DNA of 19,485 nucleotides, from NCBI GenBank assembly GCA_039714575.1, contig JBDLJE010000045.1, positions 1-19,485 of the forward strand. The letters run 5' to 3'. The notes beneath the pieces are model-generated. The model ran no database searches. It had not been told where the DNA came from and was given only the letters and a program-made list of their open reading frames with translations. A program made the translations under genes and the position numbers. This DNA comes from Sulfonitrofixus sp039714575 (GTDB lineage: Bacteria; Campylobacterota; Campylobacteria; Campylobacterales; Sulfurimonadaceae). The first letter of the stretch is position 1; every line of letters starts with the position of its first letter. Shown one piece after another: positions 1 through 7,016 of the stretch.

Positions 1-147
1 ACGCTTTTGACTTAGGTTGAGTATTGTCGACTAATTACTGCGTCTTGGTACAGTGGATGAAGCCGGAGGGGTTTCGTGACTCCAAATATATGATACTTTA
101 TATTGTAACTGTACCCGTAATAGCTCTTCTTCTTTTTCGTTAGGTTT

Positions 148-210
148 TCTTCTTGAGCTAGCAAGAAGATAAAACGCTAAAGCGTAATGCAGGGCGGCAC
201 TAAATGCCGC
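148..210. repeat. Cluster of three perfect hairpins
   Basis: Three inverted repeats follow one another. The first is an 8-bp perfect stem (148-155 with 162-169, loop AGCTAG). The second is a 5-bp stem ACGCT/AGCGT (174-178 with 181-185). The third is a 6-bp GC-rich stem GCGGCA/TGCCGC (194-199 with 205-210, loop CTAAA). None is followed by a T-run, so they are not obvious intrinsic terminators. TAGCTC at 121-126 could pair with GAGCTA at 155-160, and this would compete with the first hairpin. The structures are seen; any role (transcript end of an upstream gene, leader, small RNA) is unknown. Confidence 0.5.
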
Positions 211-352
211 ATCGTAAAAGTGACATACTAATGATATGAAGTAATTAAAAAGTTAAACCAATCACTATTATATATGCGTGGAAATTGCAAATGTCAAAGT
301 GTCTCTTATTGATTCAGTAAATACATACGGAGTCTAAAAACTTGAAGCCCAC

Positions 353-361
353 TTTTGATAA
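353..361 (+). promoter_or_regulatory. Possible -10 element for the LRR-kinase gene
   Basis: The motif TTTTGATAAGAT lies about 22 bases before the ATG and resembles the T-rich extended -10 (TTTnTAAnAT) of Campylobacterota sigma-70 promoters. No convincing -35 is visible. Placement implies a short leader with a weak purine-rich ribosome site (AAAAAGAG). Confidence 0.3.
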
Positions 362-383
362 GATTCATTAAAAAAAGAGCACG

Positions 384-1640
384 ATGCACACCCTATCAGA
401 CCTCAAAGCAGGTAAATTAAAAGGCCTGACACGCCTTCGTCTTTCAGAAGAGCTGACGAGTTTCCCCAGTGAGGTGTTTGAGCTTGCAGGTACCTTGGAG
501 ATTTTGGACCTGAGTCATAACAGACTCTCCGAACTCCCGGACCTTAGCCGACTGAAAAAGCTCAAGATCGCTTTTTTCTCTTTTAACCTTTTTACGAAAC
601 TCCCTGCTGCTTTTAAAAACTGTGAGAACCTCTACATGCTAGGTTTTAAGGCTAATCAGATCGAACAGTTTGACGAAGAGATCTTGCCGCTGGGTATCAG
701 CTGGCTGATCTTGACGGACAACAAGATCGAAGTACTGCCGCGTTCTATGGGTGAACTCAGCCGATTGCGGAAGTTTCCGGTGGCGGGGAATCAGCTTACG
801 ACCCTGCCTCAAGAGATGTCGCAGTGCCGCAACCTGGAGCTGATACGACTCTCTGCCAACCGACTCACCGAGATACCCGACTGGCTTTTACAACTGCCGA
901 AACTCTCATGGCTTGCGTTTTCAGGCAACCCCTGTTCGGTCACTCCTGATGCTGTGTTGGATGAAGTGGCGTATGAGAGTCTGGAGATGAGTGAGCTTTT
1001 AGGTGAGGGTGCTTCCGGGCAGATCTATAAGGGGTACGACAAGAGCTCTGAGGCTGAGGTCGCCGTAAAACTCTTTAAGGGCGCCGTGACAAGTGACGGC
1101 TACGCCCATGATGAGATGAACGCTTATATGAGTACAGGCGAGCATCCCCATCTTATCAGTGTGCATGCCAAGATCAAAGGTACTGAACCGCTGGGACTTG
1201 TTCTGGAGTTGATCCCCTCTCACTATGAGAACTTAGGCCTCGCACCCGACTTTGAGACCTGCACGCGCGATACGTTTGCCGAAGGAACTCGCTTTGAACT
1301 TGAGACGATCTACAGTGTTGCCAGAGCGATGGTCTCAGCGTCTGAACACCTGCATGCAAGAGGCCTGATGCATGGCGACCTGTATGCGCACAACATACTC
1401 ATTAACACAGAAGATCAACACTGCTACTTCGGAGACTTCGGTGCAGCGAGTTTTTATGATGTGAACAACAGAGGTTTTGAAAAGATCGAAGTCCGTGCAT
1501 TCGGCTGTCTGCTGGACGACCTGTTGATGCATTGTAAGGATGACGCGTCTGAGGAGTACCGCTATATTCAAGAGCTTAGTCAGCGGTGTATGGATGAAGA
1601 TGTTGAGCGAAGACCGCTTTTTAAAGAGATAGCCCTTTAA
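384..1640 (+). CDS. Leucine-rich repeat protein with C-terminal protein kinase domain
   Basis: This 418-residue cytosolic protein has no signal peptide or membrane segment. Residues about 14-185 form six to seven leucine-rich repeats of the LxxLxLxxNxLxxLP type (for example LDLSHNRLSELP at 41-52 and LIRLSANRLTEIP at 153-165). Residues about 203-418 are a Hanks-type Ser/Thr kinase domain. It has a glycine loop GEGASG (207-212), AVK with ATP lysine K229, a likely alphaC glutamate E244, catalytic loop HGDLYAHN (D332, N337) and DFG (351-353). The HRD arginine is replaced by glycine, the activation segment is short and there is no APE motif; EVRAFGCLL at 369-377 stands where helix F begins. All core catalytic residues are present, so activity is plausible, but HGD suggests regulation without activation-loop phosphorylation. 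LRR-kinase fusions of this kind occur sporadically in bacteria. Substrate and pathway are unknown. It stands alone in its transcription unit and converges on holA. Confidence 0.85.
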   Translation: MHTLSDLKAGKLKGLTRLRLSEELTSFPSEVFELAGTLEILDLSHNRLSELPDLSRLKKLKIAFFSFNLFTKLPAAFKNCENLYMLGFKANQIEQFDEEILPLGISWLILTDNKIEVLPRSMGELSRLRKFPVAGNQLTTLPQEMSQCRNLELIRLSANRLTEIPDWLLQLPKLSWLAFSGNPCSVTPDAVLDEVAYESLEMSELLGEGASGQIYKGYDKSSEAEVAVKLFKGAVTSDGYAHDEMNAYMSTGEHPHLISVHAKIKGTEPLGLVLELIPSHYENLGLAPDFETCTRDTFAEGTRFELETIYSVARAMVSASEHLHARGLMHGDLYAHNILINTEDQHCYFGDFGAASFYDVNNRGFEKIEVRAFGCLLDDLLMHCKDDASEEYRYIQELSQRCMDEDVERRPLFKEIAL

Positions 1641-2605
1641 ATATAACTCTGTAACTTGATCAACGTTGCCAGAAGCAGGGCACTTTTGTCTACGGCACCG
1701 GCAGACTTCATCTTTAACTCATTTTCCAACAGCAGGTTCAACATAGCGTCGTACTGATGCTGTTTAAACCTGATGCTCTGCTGTGCACGCTCCTGCTCGA
1801 TCTTCTGCGGCAGTTTATAGCCGAGGATCGCCCTGGAGTCTGCGATGCCGTGGATCTTGATATGGGCATAAAAGAGGTAGAGCTGCGTCACGAACGAGCT
1901 GACAGCGGTGACGATGCGGATCTCATCTTCACCGCTCTCCAAGATGCGCTGCAGCTCCTCTTTAAAATCTTTTTTGGCAAGAAGGTGGTTGATGAATTGA
2001 TCCATCTTGACCTCGCCGACACCATAGACAAGGGCATCGATATCTTTAGAGGAGACAGGACGGCCCAGGATCCGCAGTTTGTCGAGCTCGTTAAAGGCAA
2101 GGCCAAGGTCGCCGTTTTGTGACTCGATGAGGTGGGTCGCCGCATAGCTGTCAAGCTGCATGCCTAAACGCTGCGCCTCCTGCATAAGCATGTTCTTCGC
2201 CTCGCCTGCAAAGGGAGGGAACATACGCACTTCGATGCCGCCCGACTTTTTGTTAAAGGCCTTGGCCGAGGTCTTCATATCACTGCCGTAATAGGCGTAG
2301 ATAAAAGTGTTGTCCGGGTTCTTTTGGACAAACTCCAGCAGGGTGTCAAGGTCTTTTTTCGGCACCTTCTTCTCGTTTTTGATGATGAGCAGGTTCTGTC
2401 CGCCAAAGAGCGAGCCTTGTGAAAGGTGGGCCTTGGCACTGTTAAAGTCATACTCGTCATGATAGAGACTCAGGAGATTGGCGTCGGGGATACTGCTGAA
2501 GATCTTCAGGTAGTAGTCGATGAGAAAATGGCTGTCGCCATAGAGCATAACGGCCGGTACTTTACTGCCGTTTCGTATGAGGTTGTCGAGCTCTTTGCGG
2601 TACAT
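1637..2605 (-). CDS. holA: DNA polymerase III subunit delta
   Basis: This 322-residue protein has the organisation of HolA, the clamp-loader subunit that opens the beta sliding clamp. The N-terminal AAA+-like module begins with MLYGDSHFLIDYYLKIF (residues 19-35), where the family has its degenerate P-loop region. This is followed by the lid helices and a C-terminal collar domain rich in long helices (about 210-322). Length fits the family (about 320-345). The start ATG shares one base with the TGA stop of rnr (TGATG), so translation is probably coupled and the two genes form an operon. The TAA stop overlaps the stop of the convergent LRR-kinase gene in the shared TTAA at 1637-1640. The sequence is divergent, as HolA usually is; assignment rests on overall pattern and neighbours. 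Confidence 0.85.
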   Translation of the reverse strand: MYRKELDNLIRNGSKVPAVMLYGDSHFLIDYYLKIFSSIPDANLLSLYHDEYDFNSAKAHLSQGSLFGGQNLLIIKNEKKVPKKDLDTLLEFVQKNPDNTFIYAYYGSDMKTSAKAFNKKSGGIEVRMFPPFAGEAKNMLMQEAQRLGMQLDSYAATHLIESQNGDLGLAFNELDKLRILGRPVSSKDIDALVYGVGEVKMDQFINHLLAKKDFKEELQRILESGEDEIRIVTAVSSFVTQLYLFYAHIKIHGIADSRAILGYKLPQKIEQERAQQSIRFKQHQYDAMLNLLLENELKMKSAGAVDKSALLLATLIKLQSYI

Positions 2606-4560
2606 CAGCTCAGCTCCATCGGGTCGTGGTCGAGTTTTTTGACCAGGCTGGCGTTGATGCGTGCCGAGGCAAGATCGACATTGTCGATACGCAGGATGAT
2701 GTCGTCAAACAGGGTGACTGAGGTGTCCACACTGAGGTTGACCTCGGCACCCTGAATAGGCTCCAGTATCTGCGCGGTGAAGAAAGGGTCGGTACTGTTG
2801 ACACGGGCTTTAAACTCGTTGCCTTTTTGTTCGTTCGCCCATCGTGCAAACTTGCGCTGCATAAAACGGATCTCAATGGCGGAGGCTTCACGCTCTTTTT
2901 CGCTGATGCTGAAACAGAGTGCGTCGATGTTGCGAAGCACGTAAGAGCTCTCCTCTGTGTCTTTGGCAAGCAGAGCCTTCAGGTGACGGTGGACGATGAG
3001 GTCCGAGTAACGGCGGATAGGGGAGGTGAAGTGGGTGTAGGCATCAAACCCCAGACCGAAGTGACCGACATTGTCGGGTGCGTAGCGCGCCTGCATCTGG
3101 GCGCGGATGATAAGGGTGTCGACCTCGCTGACAAGGTCGCGTTTGGCGGCTTCGGCCTGAATAAAGTCGATGGTCTCTTTCATAGACTCTTTAGGCTCGA
3201 CAATAAGTCCGATACCGGCAAGCTCCTGATAGAGACTCTGCAGTTTCATCGGGCTTGACTGCTCGTGGATACGAAAGACCCCGTGAGAGTAGCGGTCGGC
3301 TGCCGCTTTGTTGGCCAGGAGCATACAGTCTTCGATGAGAGCGTGTGAAGGGGTCTCTTCGCTTGTAGTGGTCGCTACAAGGTTCTGCGCTTCGTCGAGC
3401 TGCATGGAGAGCTCTTCAGAGTGGAAGTCGTAACCGACCTTCAGACGATCCTCTTTGAGTGCGTCGGTGAGGTCGCGCAGTTTAGGCAGGTAGGCCATGA
3501 CAACCTCTTCGTCACTGTTCTTTGCACTCAGCTCACCTTCAAAAAAGAGGTCGACTTCCTCATAGGTGAAACGTCGTTTTGAGTGGATGACGGCTTCGTA
3601 AAGTTCGGTGTGAACGACTTTTAGTCCATCAAGGTGCATCTCGAAGACAAAGGCGAGTCTGTCCACGTGCGCCTGGAGCGAGCAGAGTGTCTCAGAGAGC
3701 TGGCGCGGCAGCATCGGGATGGAGCGGTGCGGCAGGTAGATCGAAAAACTGCGGTAGATCGCTTCGGCATCGATAGGGCCGAATGGCTCGACATAAGAGC
3801 TGACATCGGCAATGGCGACGTAGAGGATGTTCTTTTCGGGAAGGTAGCAGATAGCATCATCAAAGTCTTTAGCCGTGACGGGGTCGATGGTACAAAACGG
3901 GAGGTCTCGAAGGTCTTTGCGATCAGGATATAGCGATGCGTCCACATTTTTGTCAAAGCTCTTGGCCAGGTCGAGGACATCTTCTTCAAACTCGTCATGT
4001 TTGTTGAACTGCGCGAGTACGATCTTCTCATCGACCATCGGATCGCTGATGTTGCCGAGCATCTCCATGATCACACCGTTTTGGTTGTTGACCTTGACAA
4101 GGTCGCCTTCGGCGTATTTGGCAAGATCCTCAGCAGTAAGTTCGACACCTGCAGGGTGGTTGTTGCGAATGTCAACCATCCCTTTTTGACCATCTTTAAC
4201 GCTAAGGATAGCGACGCTGTAGCTCTCAGCTTTTCCGATGACTTCAACGACTTTTGCACTGGGGCCGCCGCGTTTGCCCAAAAGACGCTGGGCGATGACC
4301 AGGTCACCGTGTTTGGCGTTTGCTAATGAGTGTTCATCGATGTAGAGGTCGCGAACATTGGCTCCGACGACCTGGAGAAAACCGGCAGCACCTTGTGTCA
4401 TCATGATGGTGCCCGCACGATATTTGGAGGGCAGACGAAAGAGCTTCTCCTCTTTTACAAGGTAGCCTTGAGAGAGCCACTTCTGGACATGCTCCATCTC
4501 TTCTCTGCTGATGTCCTGTTCATAAAGTCCTAAAGTCAGTCGTATTAAAAGGTTTTTCAC
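2605..4560 (-). CDS. rnr: Ribonuclease R (RNB-family 3'-5' exoribonuclease)
   Basis: This 651-residue protein degrades structured RNA from the 3' end. The RNB catalytic domain spans about residues 215-545. It carries the metal-binding aspartate cluster IDPVTAKDFDDAI (225-237) and the signature HFTSPIRRYSDLIVHR (510-525). Cold-shock-like OB folds precede it, and only about 65 residues of S1-like sequence follow. It is thus shorter than E. coli RNase R (about 813) and lacks the basic tail, as is usual in Campylobacterota. I chose the GTG at 4558-4560 (start VKNLLIRLTLGL) because relatives begin with this pattern. The longer frame to the ATG at 4629 adds 23 unrelated residues and overlaps the divergent Sel1 gene start. 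No strong ribosome site precedes the GTG. It is co-transcribed with holA, whose start codon overlaps its stop by one base. Confidence 0.92.
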   Translation of the reverse strand: MKNLLIRLTLGLYEQDISREEMEHVQKWLSQGYLVKEEKLFRLPSKYRAGTIMMTQGAAGFLQVVGANVRDLYIDEHSLANAKHGDLVIAQRLLGKRGGPSAKVVEVIGKAESYSVAILSVKDGQKGMVDIRNNHPAGVELTAEDLAKYAEGDLVKVNNQNGVIMEMLGNISDPMVDEKIVLAQFNKHDEFEEDVLDLAKSFDKNVDASLYPDRKDLRDLPFCTIDPVTAKDFDDAICYLPEKNILYVAIADVSSYVEPFGPIDAEAIYRSFSIYLPHRSIPMLPRQLSETLCSLQAHVDRLAFVFEMHLDGLKVVHTELYEAVIHSKRRFTYEEVDLFFEGELSAKNSDEEVVMAYLPKLRDLTDALKEDRLKVGYDFHSEELSMQLDEAQNLVATTTSEETPSHALIEDCMLLANKAAADRYSHGVFRIHEQSSPMKLQSLYQELAGIGLIVEPKESMKETIDFIQAEAAKRDLVSEVDTLIIRAQMQARYAPDNVGHFGLGFDAYTHFTSPIRRYSDLIVHRHLKALLAKDTEESSYVLRNIDALCFSISEKEREASAIEIRFMQRKFARWANEQKGNEFKARVNSTDPFFTAQILEPIQGAEVNLSVDTSVTLFDDIILRIDNVDLASARINASLVKKLDHDPMELS

Positions 4561-4627
4561 GTAAATATCTGTCCATATTGTATTAATTGTTGTATTATAA
4601 CTAAGATATGTACTCAGAGGGAAAAAC
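4561..4627. promoter_or_regulatory. Divergent promoter region between rnr and the Sel1 gene
   Basis: Only 67 bases separate the two divergent starts. On the plus strand TATTATAA at 4593-4600 is a good -10 for the Sel1 gene. On the minus strand TACAAT (complement of 4577-4582) is a good -10 for rnr. The -35 boxes are not convincing, as is common in Campylobacterota. The Sel1 ribosome site is the purine run AGAGGGAAAAA just before its ATG. Confidence 0.4.
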
Positions 4628-5611
4628 ATGAAAATCTTATTTATACTTTTGGCAGCTCTTTCGCTTTTTGGAAGTGATTACGCTTCCATGAAAGAGTCAT
4701 TTGACAAGGGTAACGTCAACCGTGCCATCAGTATTGCACGCAACAATGCGATGAAAGGGAACATCTCCGCCATGTATGACGTTGGACTTCTCTATTATGC
4801 AAAAGGCGATGCGAAAAAGGCAAAGACCTGGCTGGAACGCTCTGTAAAAAACGAGGGTAAAGGGGAGTTGGGCATCGCTGTTTTACTGTTCAGCATGGCT
4901 AGAGACAGAGCCGCATATGAACGTGTTACGATAGCCCTTATCAATGCACCCAGAAGTGACATCAGCAAGTCTTTGATGGCAGTAAGCAAGGATCTTGCAT
5001 CCAACAGAAACGAAGCGTCTTCAGAGGATTATCTTCGTGTGGCGGAACTCTATATTGACGATAAGATCATCTACCCCAACCTGCAAAAAGGGCTCTTTTT
5101 AACAAAAAGAGCGGCGCAAAAAGGCAATGTCAAGGCGATGGAGATAATGGGTGATGGATACTGGCGCAGTAACTATACGGTTGACACCTTGTTGGTCGCT
5201 CCGCGAACCGGTAACGCCCTCAATATTGCGTTGGAGTACTATAGAGATGCCGCGAACCTCGGCAATCTTGAGGCCATGGCAAAAATGGGAAAACTGCATA
5301 TTGTCGGGCCTCGCAACCTTCGCAGGACACAGCAGGGTGTTGACCTTATATTAAAGTCGGCAAACGGCGGCAGTGCATTAGGCGCAGAGATGGCGGCAGA
5401 ACTCTACATGAAGGGTCAAGGTGTAAGAGCCAACCGTCAGCAGGCGTTGGAGTGGTATTTAAAAGCGACCGATATCTGTGAAGTCAATAAGGTACTTGCC
5501 AACATGTATGGCCGGGGCGAAGAGGCTGAGAAGTATGCAAAAGCGTATAGAGCCTGTGTAAAAGAGGCCTCTGTCAAACGAAGATATCACCTTCTCTTTG
5601 AACCGTTTTAA
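4628..5611 (+). CDS. Exported Sel1-like (TPR) repeat protein
   Basis: This 327-residue protein has a clear signal peptide (MKILFILLAALSLFGSDYAS), with no lipobox cysteine, so the product is probably periplasmic. The mature part is built of Sel1-like helical repeats with the typical alternation of small residues, including about 44-75 (ISAMYDVGLLYYAKGD.KKAKTWLERS), 152-181, 203-222 and a well-formed last repeat at 250-281 (GAEMAAELYMKGQGVRANRQ then QALEWYLKA). The family acts as protein-protein adaptors; many members in Campylobacterota are cysteine-rich (Hcp-like), but this one has only two cysteines (C284, C310). Partner and function are unknown. It is divergent from rnr and heads a loose plus-strand run of four genes. 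Confidence 0.8.
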   Translation: MKILFILLAALSLFGSDYASMKESFDKGNVNRAISIARNNAMKGNISAMYDVGLLYYAKGDAKKAKTWLERSVKNEGKGELGIAVLLFSMARDRAAYERVTIALINAPRSDISKSLMAVSKDLASNRNEASSEDYLRVAELYIDDKIIYPNLQKGLFLTKRAAQKGNVKAMEIMGDGYWRSNYTVDTLLVAPRTGNALNIALEYYRDAANLGNLEAMAKMGKLHIVGPRNLRRTQQGVDLILKSANGGSALGAEMAAELYMKGQGVRANRQQALEWYLKATDICEVNKVLANMYGRGEEAEKYAKAYRACVKEASVKRRYHLLFEPF

Positions 5612-5651
5612 CCCGAATTCAGCCACTTCGGTATTGTAAATAAATTCTATG

Positions 5652-5658
5652 TTAGAAT
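5652..5658 (+). promoter_or_regulatory. Possible -10 element upstream of the 108-residue protein
   Basis: TTAGAAT lies 29 bases before the ATG at 5688 in an AT-rich gap, with TTGTAA at 5634-5639 too close (13 bases) for a standard -35. The ribosome site is AAGG at 5678-5681. Confidence 0.3.
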
Positions 5659-5687
5659 CATTATCCTAAAAAAATATAAGGTCAGAA

Positions 5688-6014
5688 ATGAACAACGAAG
5701 CGATGCTAAAACAGCTCGGTTATGCACCTAATGAAGCACTTTTAAACCAGTTTGACAGAATTGTCAACAACACGACATCTTTTGAGAAGATCCAAAAACA
5801 CATGCTGGATCTGCATGAACATCTGAAAGTCGATGACTCCCATGTCGCAATGTCCAACAGTGAAGACTATTTCAAGATCAAGATCGAAGCACCCAGCCCG
5901 GAACGCACAGAAGAGGCGATGGAAAAAATAAACCATTTTGCGGCTAAATACAAGGTCGCTTTGCAGCAGGTCGAAGGTAAAAACACATTTTATATCTTAG
6001 GCTTTAATAAGTGA
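5688..6014 (+). CDS. Conserved-looking small protein of unknown function
   Basis: I do not recognise this 108-residue acidic, soluble protein. It has no signal peptide, membrane segment or cysteine. The first half is predicted helical (MLKQLGYAPNEALLNQFDRI, then KIQKHMLDLHEHL), and the second half alternates strand and helix (YFKIKIEAPSP, a helix from about 75 to 90, then TFYILGFNK). This could be a small alpha/beta domain. The AAGG ribosome site, own -10-like box and following strong hairpin at 6026-6049 suggest a short independent transcript. Coding character is supported by the ribosome site and normal composition. Confidence 0.7.
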   Translation: MNNEAMLKQLGYAPNEALLNQFDRIVNNTTSFEKIQKHMLDLHEHLKVDDSHVAMSNSEDYFKIKIEAPSPERTEEAMEKINHFAAKYKVALQQVEGKNTFYILGFNK

Positions 6015-6025
6015 GAAACGTTAAG

Positions 6026-6049
6026 CAAAAGTGAGAAATCTCACTTTTG
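6026..6049 (+). terminator. Perfect 11-bp hairpin after the 108-residue protein gene
   Basis: CAAAAGTGAGA (6026-6036) and TCTCACTTTTG (6039-6049) are exact reverse complements separated by AA, 11 bases after the TGA stop. The 3' arm ends in a short T-run (CTTTTGTAGTTT), so it could terminate transcription, moderately well, in the plus direction. The A-run of the left arm would give U-runs in the other direction as well. Confidence 0.55.
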
Positions 6050-6098
6050 TAGTTTCGGAACCATAAGCGAAGGGCATGGCCCCGCTGACGGAGACAAA

Positions 6099-6626
6099 AT
6101 GACAACGGAACCGATTACGCAAGAGGGATATGACCTCCTCACTAAAGAGTTCAAGTACCTGAAAGAGGTTGAAAAACCCAAGGCCAGCCGTGAAAAAGAG
6201 GTTGCTGCCGCCTTGGGCGACCGTAGTGAAAATGCGGATTATCATGCGGCTAAAGAGAAACTCCGCCACATAGACAAACGTCTTTTTTATCTTAACGCCC
6301 TCCTTCATAAAACACAGATCATCGATCCATCTACCCTTGACCATACCCGTGTACATTTTGGCTCAACCGTTACGCTGACCAACCTTGAAACAGATGAAGA
6401 AGAGGTCTATACTATTTGCGGTGCATATGAGAGTGAACCAGAGAACGGTCTGATCACCATTCATGCGCCTCTCTCTAAGTTGATGATAGGCAGGCGGGTC
6501 GGTGATGAATTCAGTATTGACCTGCCGGGTGGGAAAAAAGAGTATGAGGTTGAGAAGCTGGAGTACATTGGCGTCTTTGCACTTAAAAAAGTAATCAAAG
6601 ATGAGAAAGACTTTGGTTTTAAATAG
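6099..6626 (+). CDS. greB: GreA/GreB-family transcript cleavage factor, GreB-like
   Basis: This 175-residue protein rescues backtracked RNA polymerase by stimulating cleavage of the nascent RNA. The N-terminal coiled coil (about 1-75) carries LGDRSENADY at 39-48 with the tip acidic residues D41 and E44, exactly where E. coli GreA/GreB have them. The following KEKLRHIDKRLFYL (52-65) matches the GreB pattern KKRLREIDRRVRYL better than GreA. The C-terminal FKBP-like domain (about 82-165) includes SKLMIGRRVGDEFSIDLPGG. The last dozen residues are a basic/acidic tail beyond the usual family end. GGAG five bases upstream supports this start. It could also be called simply GreAB; a separate GreA may exist elsewhere in the genome. 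Confidence 0.85.
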   Translation: MTTEPITQEGYDLLTKEFKYLKEVEKPKASREKEVAAALGDRSENADYHAAKEKLRHIDKRLFYLNALLHKTQIIDPSTLDHTRVHFGSTVTLTNLETDEEEVYTICGAYESEPENGLITIHAPLSKLMIGRRVGDEFSIDLPGGKKEYEVEKLEYIGVFALKKVIKDEKDFGFK

Positions 6627-6636
6627 CGTCCTGTTT

Positions 6637-6664
6637 TGGGATCGGTTTAAAGAGTAGATACAAT
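6637..6664 (+). promoter_or_regulatory. Probable promoter of the parvulin gene
   Basis: TTGGGA at 6637-6642 and TACAAT at 6659-6664 are separated by 16 bases, in the short gap after the greB-like gene and 27 bases before the parvulin ATG. It suggests ppiC can be transcribed on its own. Confidence 0.4.
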
Positions 6665-6691
6665 ACAGTTATTGATAATAAAGGAGCCAAA

Positions 6692-6970
6692 ATGGCAAGA
6701 GCAGAAGCAAGACACATCCTCGTAGAGAGCGAAGAGAGATGTTTAGAGTTGAAAAAAGAGATCGAAAACGGTGCAAAGTTTGAGACGGTGGCACAGGCAA
6801 ACTCACAATGCCCATCGGGTCGTGACGGCGGGAACTTAGGTGAATTCGGTCCGGGTCAGATGGTAGCTGAGTTTGACAAAGCGGTCTTCTCTTCGGATGT
6901 AGGCGTGGTGGTAGGACCGGTCCAAACACAGTTTGGATGGCACCTTATTGAAGTGACTAAAAGAGTTTAA
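6692..6970 (+). CDS. ppiC: PpiC-type parvulin peptidyl-prolyl cis-trans isomerase
   Basis: This 92-residue single-domain parvulin has no signal peptide, so it is cytosolic like E. coli PpiC (93 residues). Active-site positions agree with that enzyme: H8 in ARHIL, C40 in SQCPSGRDGG, the loop GGNLGEFGPGQMV (46-58) and H84 in QFGWHLIEV. It catalyses cis-trans isomerisation of Xaa-Pro bonds. A strong AAAGGAG ribosome site precedes the ATG by six bases. It follows the greB-like gene but has its own promoter-like sequence. Confidence 0.92.
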   Translation: MARAEARHILVESEERCLELKKEIENGAKFETVAQANSQCPSGRDGGNLGEFGPGQMVAEFDKAVFSSDVGVVVGPVQTQFGWHLIEVTKRV

Positions 6971-6998
6971 ATTAAGTAGACTGGATTTGTCAAGAATG

Positions 6999-7016
6999 GC
7001 TGTTACAGCATTTTTG
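6999..7016 (+). terminator. Weak terminator-like hairpin between ppiC and the Rrf2 gene
   Basis: GCTG-TTA-CAGC (6999-7009) is followed by ATTTTTG. The stem is only four pairs, and the hairpin overlaps the stop codon of the convergent Rrf2 gene. It is weak, but it is the only candidate end for the ppiC transcript. Confidence 0.3.

Larger units (their letters stand above)
1..383. other. Non-coding stretch upstream of the LRR-kinase gene
   Basis: No reading frame of meaningful length crosses this stretch. All three minus-strand frames are closed by stops at 12-14, 31-33 and 35-37. The three plus-strand frames that enter from the left stop within about 20 bases, so no neighbouring gene runs in from the left edge. 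The stretch is AT-rich compared with the genes around it. Between 148 and 210 it contains three hairpins, listed separately. A possible -10 element lies close to the kinase start. I found no tRNA-like, attC-like or tmRNA-like structure. Confidence 0.7.

Noticed and set aside
121..210. Integron attC-like site or tRNA in the first 383 bases
   Set aside because: GTTAGG occurs at 139-144 but no matching RYYYAAC partner with the right spacing is present; no cloverleaf can be drawn.
1888..2154. Long overlapping frames opposite or out of phase with holA, rnr, purL and others
   Set aside because: They are shadows of well-supported genes, with composition typical of translated antisense (rich in Ser and Arg) and no ribosome sites.
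4561..4629. Longer RNase R start at the ATG at 4629
   Set aside because: It overlaps the divergent Sel1 gene start, adds residues of low-complexity intergenic character and would remove all promoter space.
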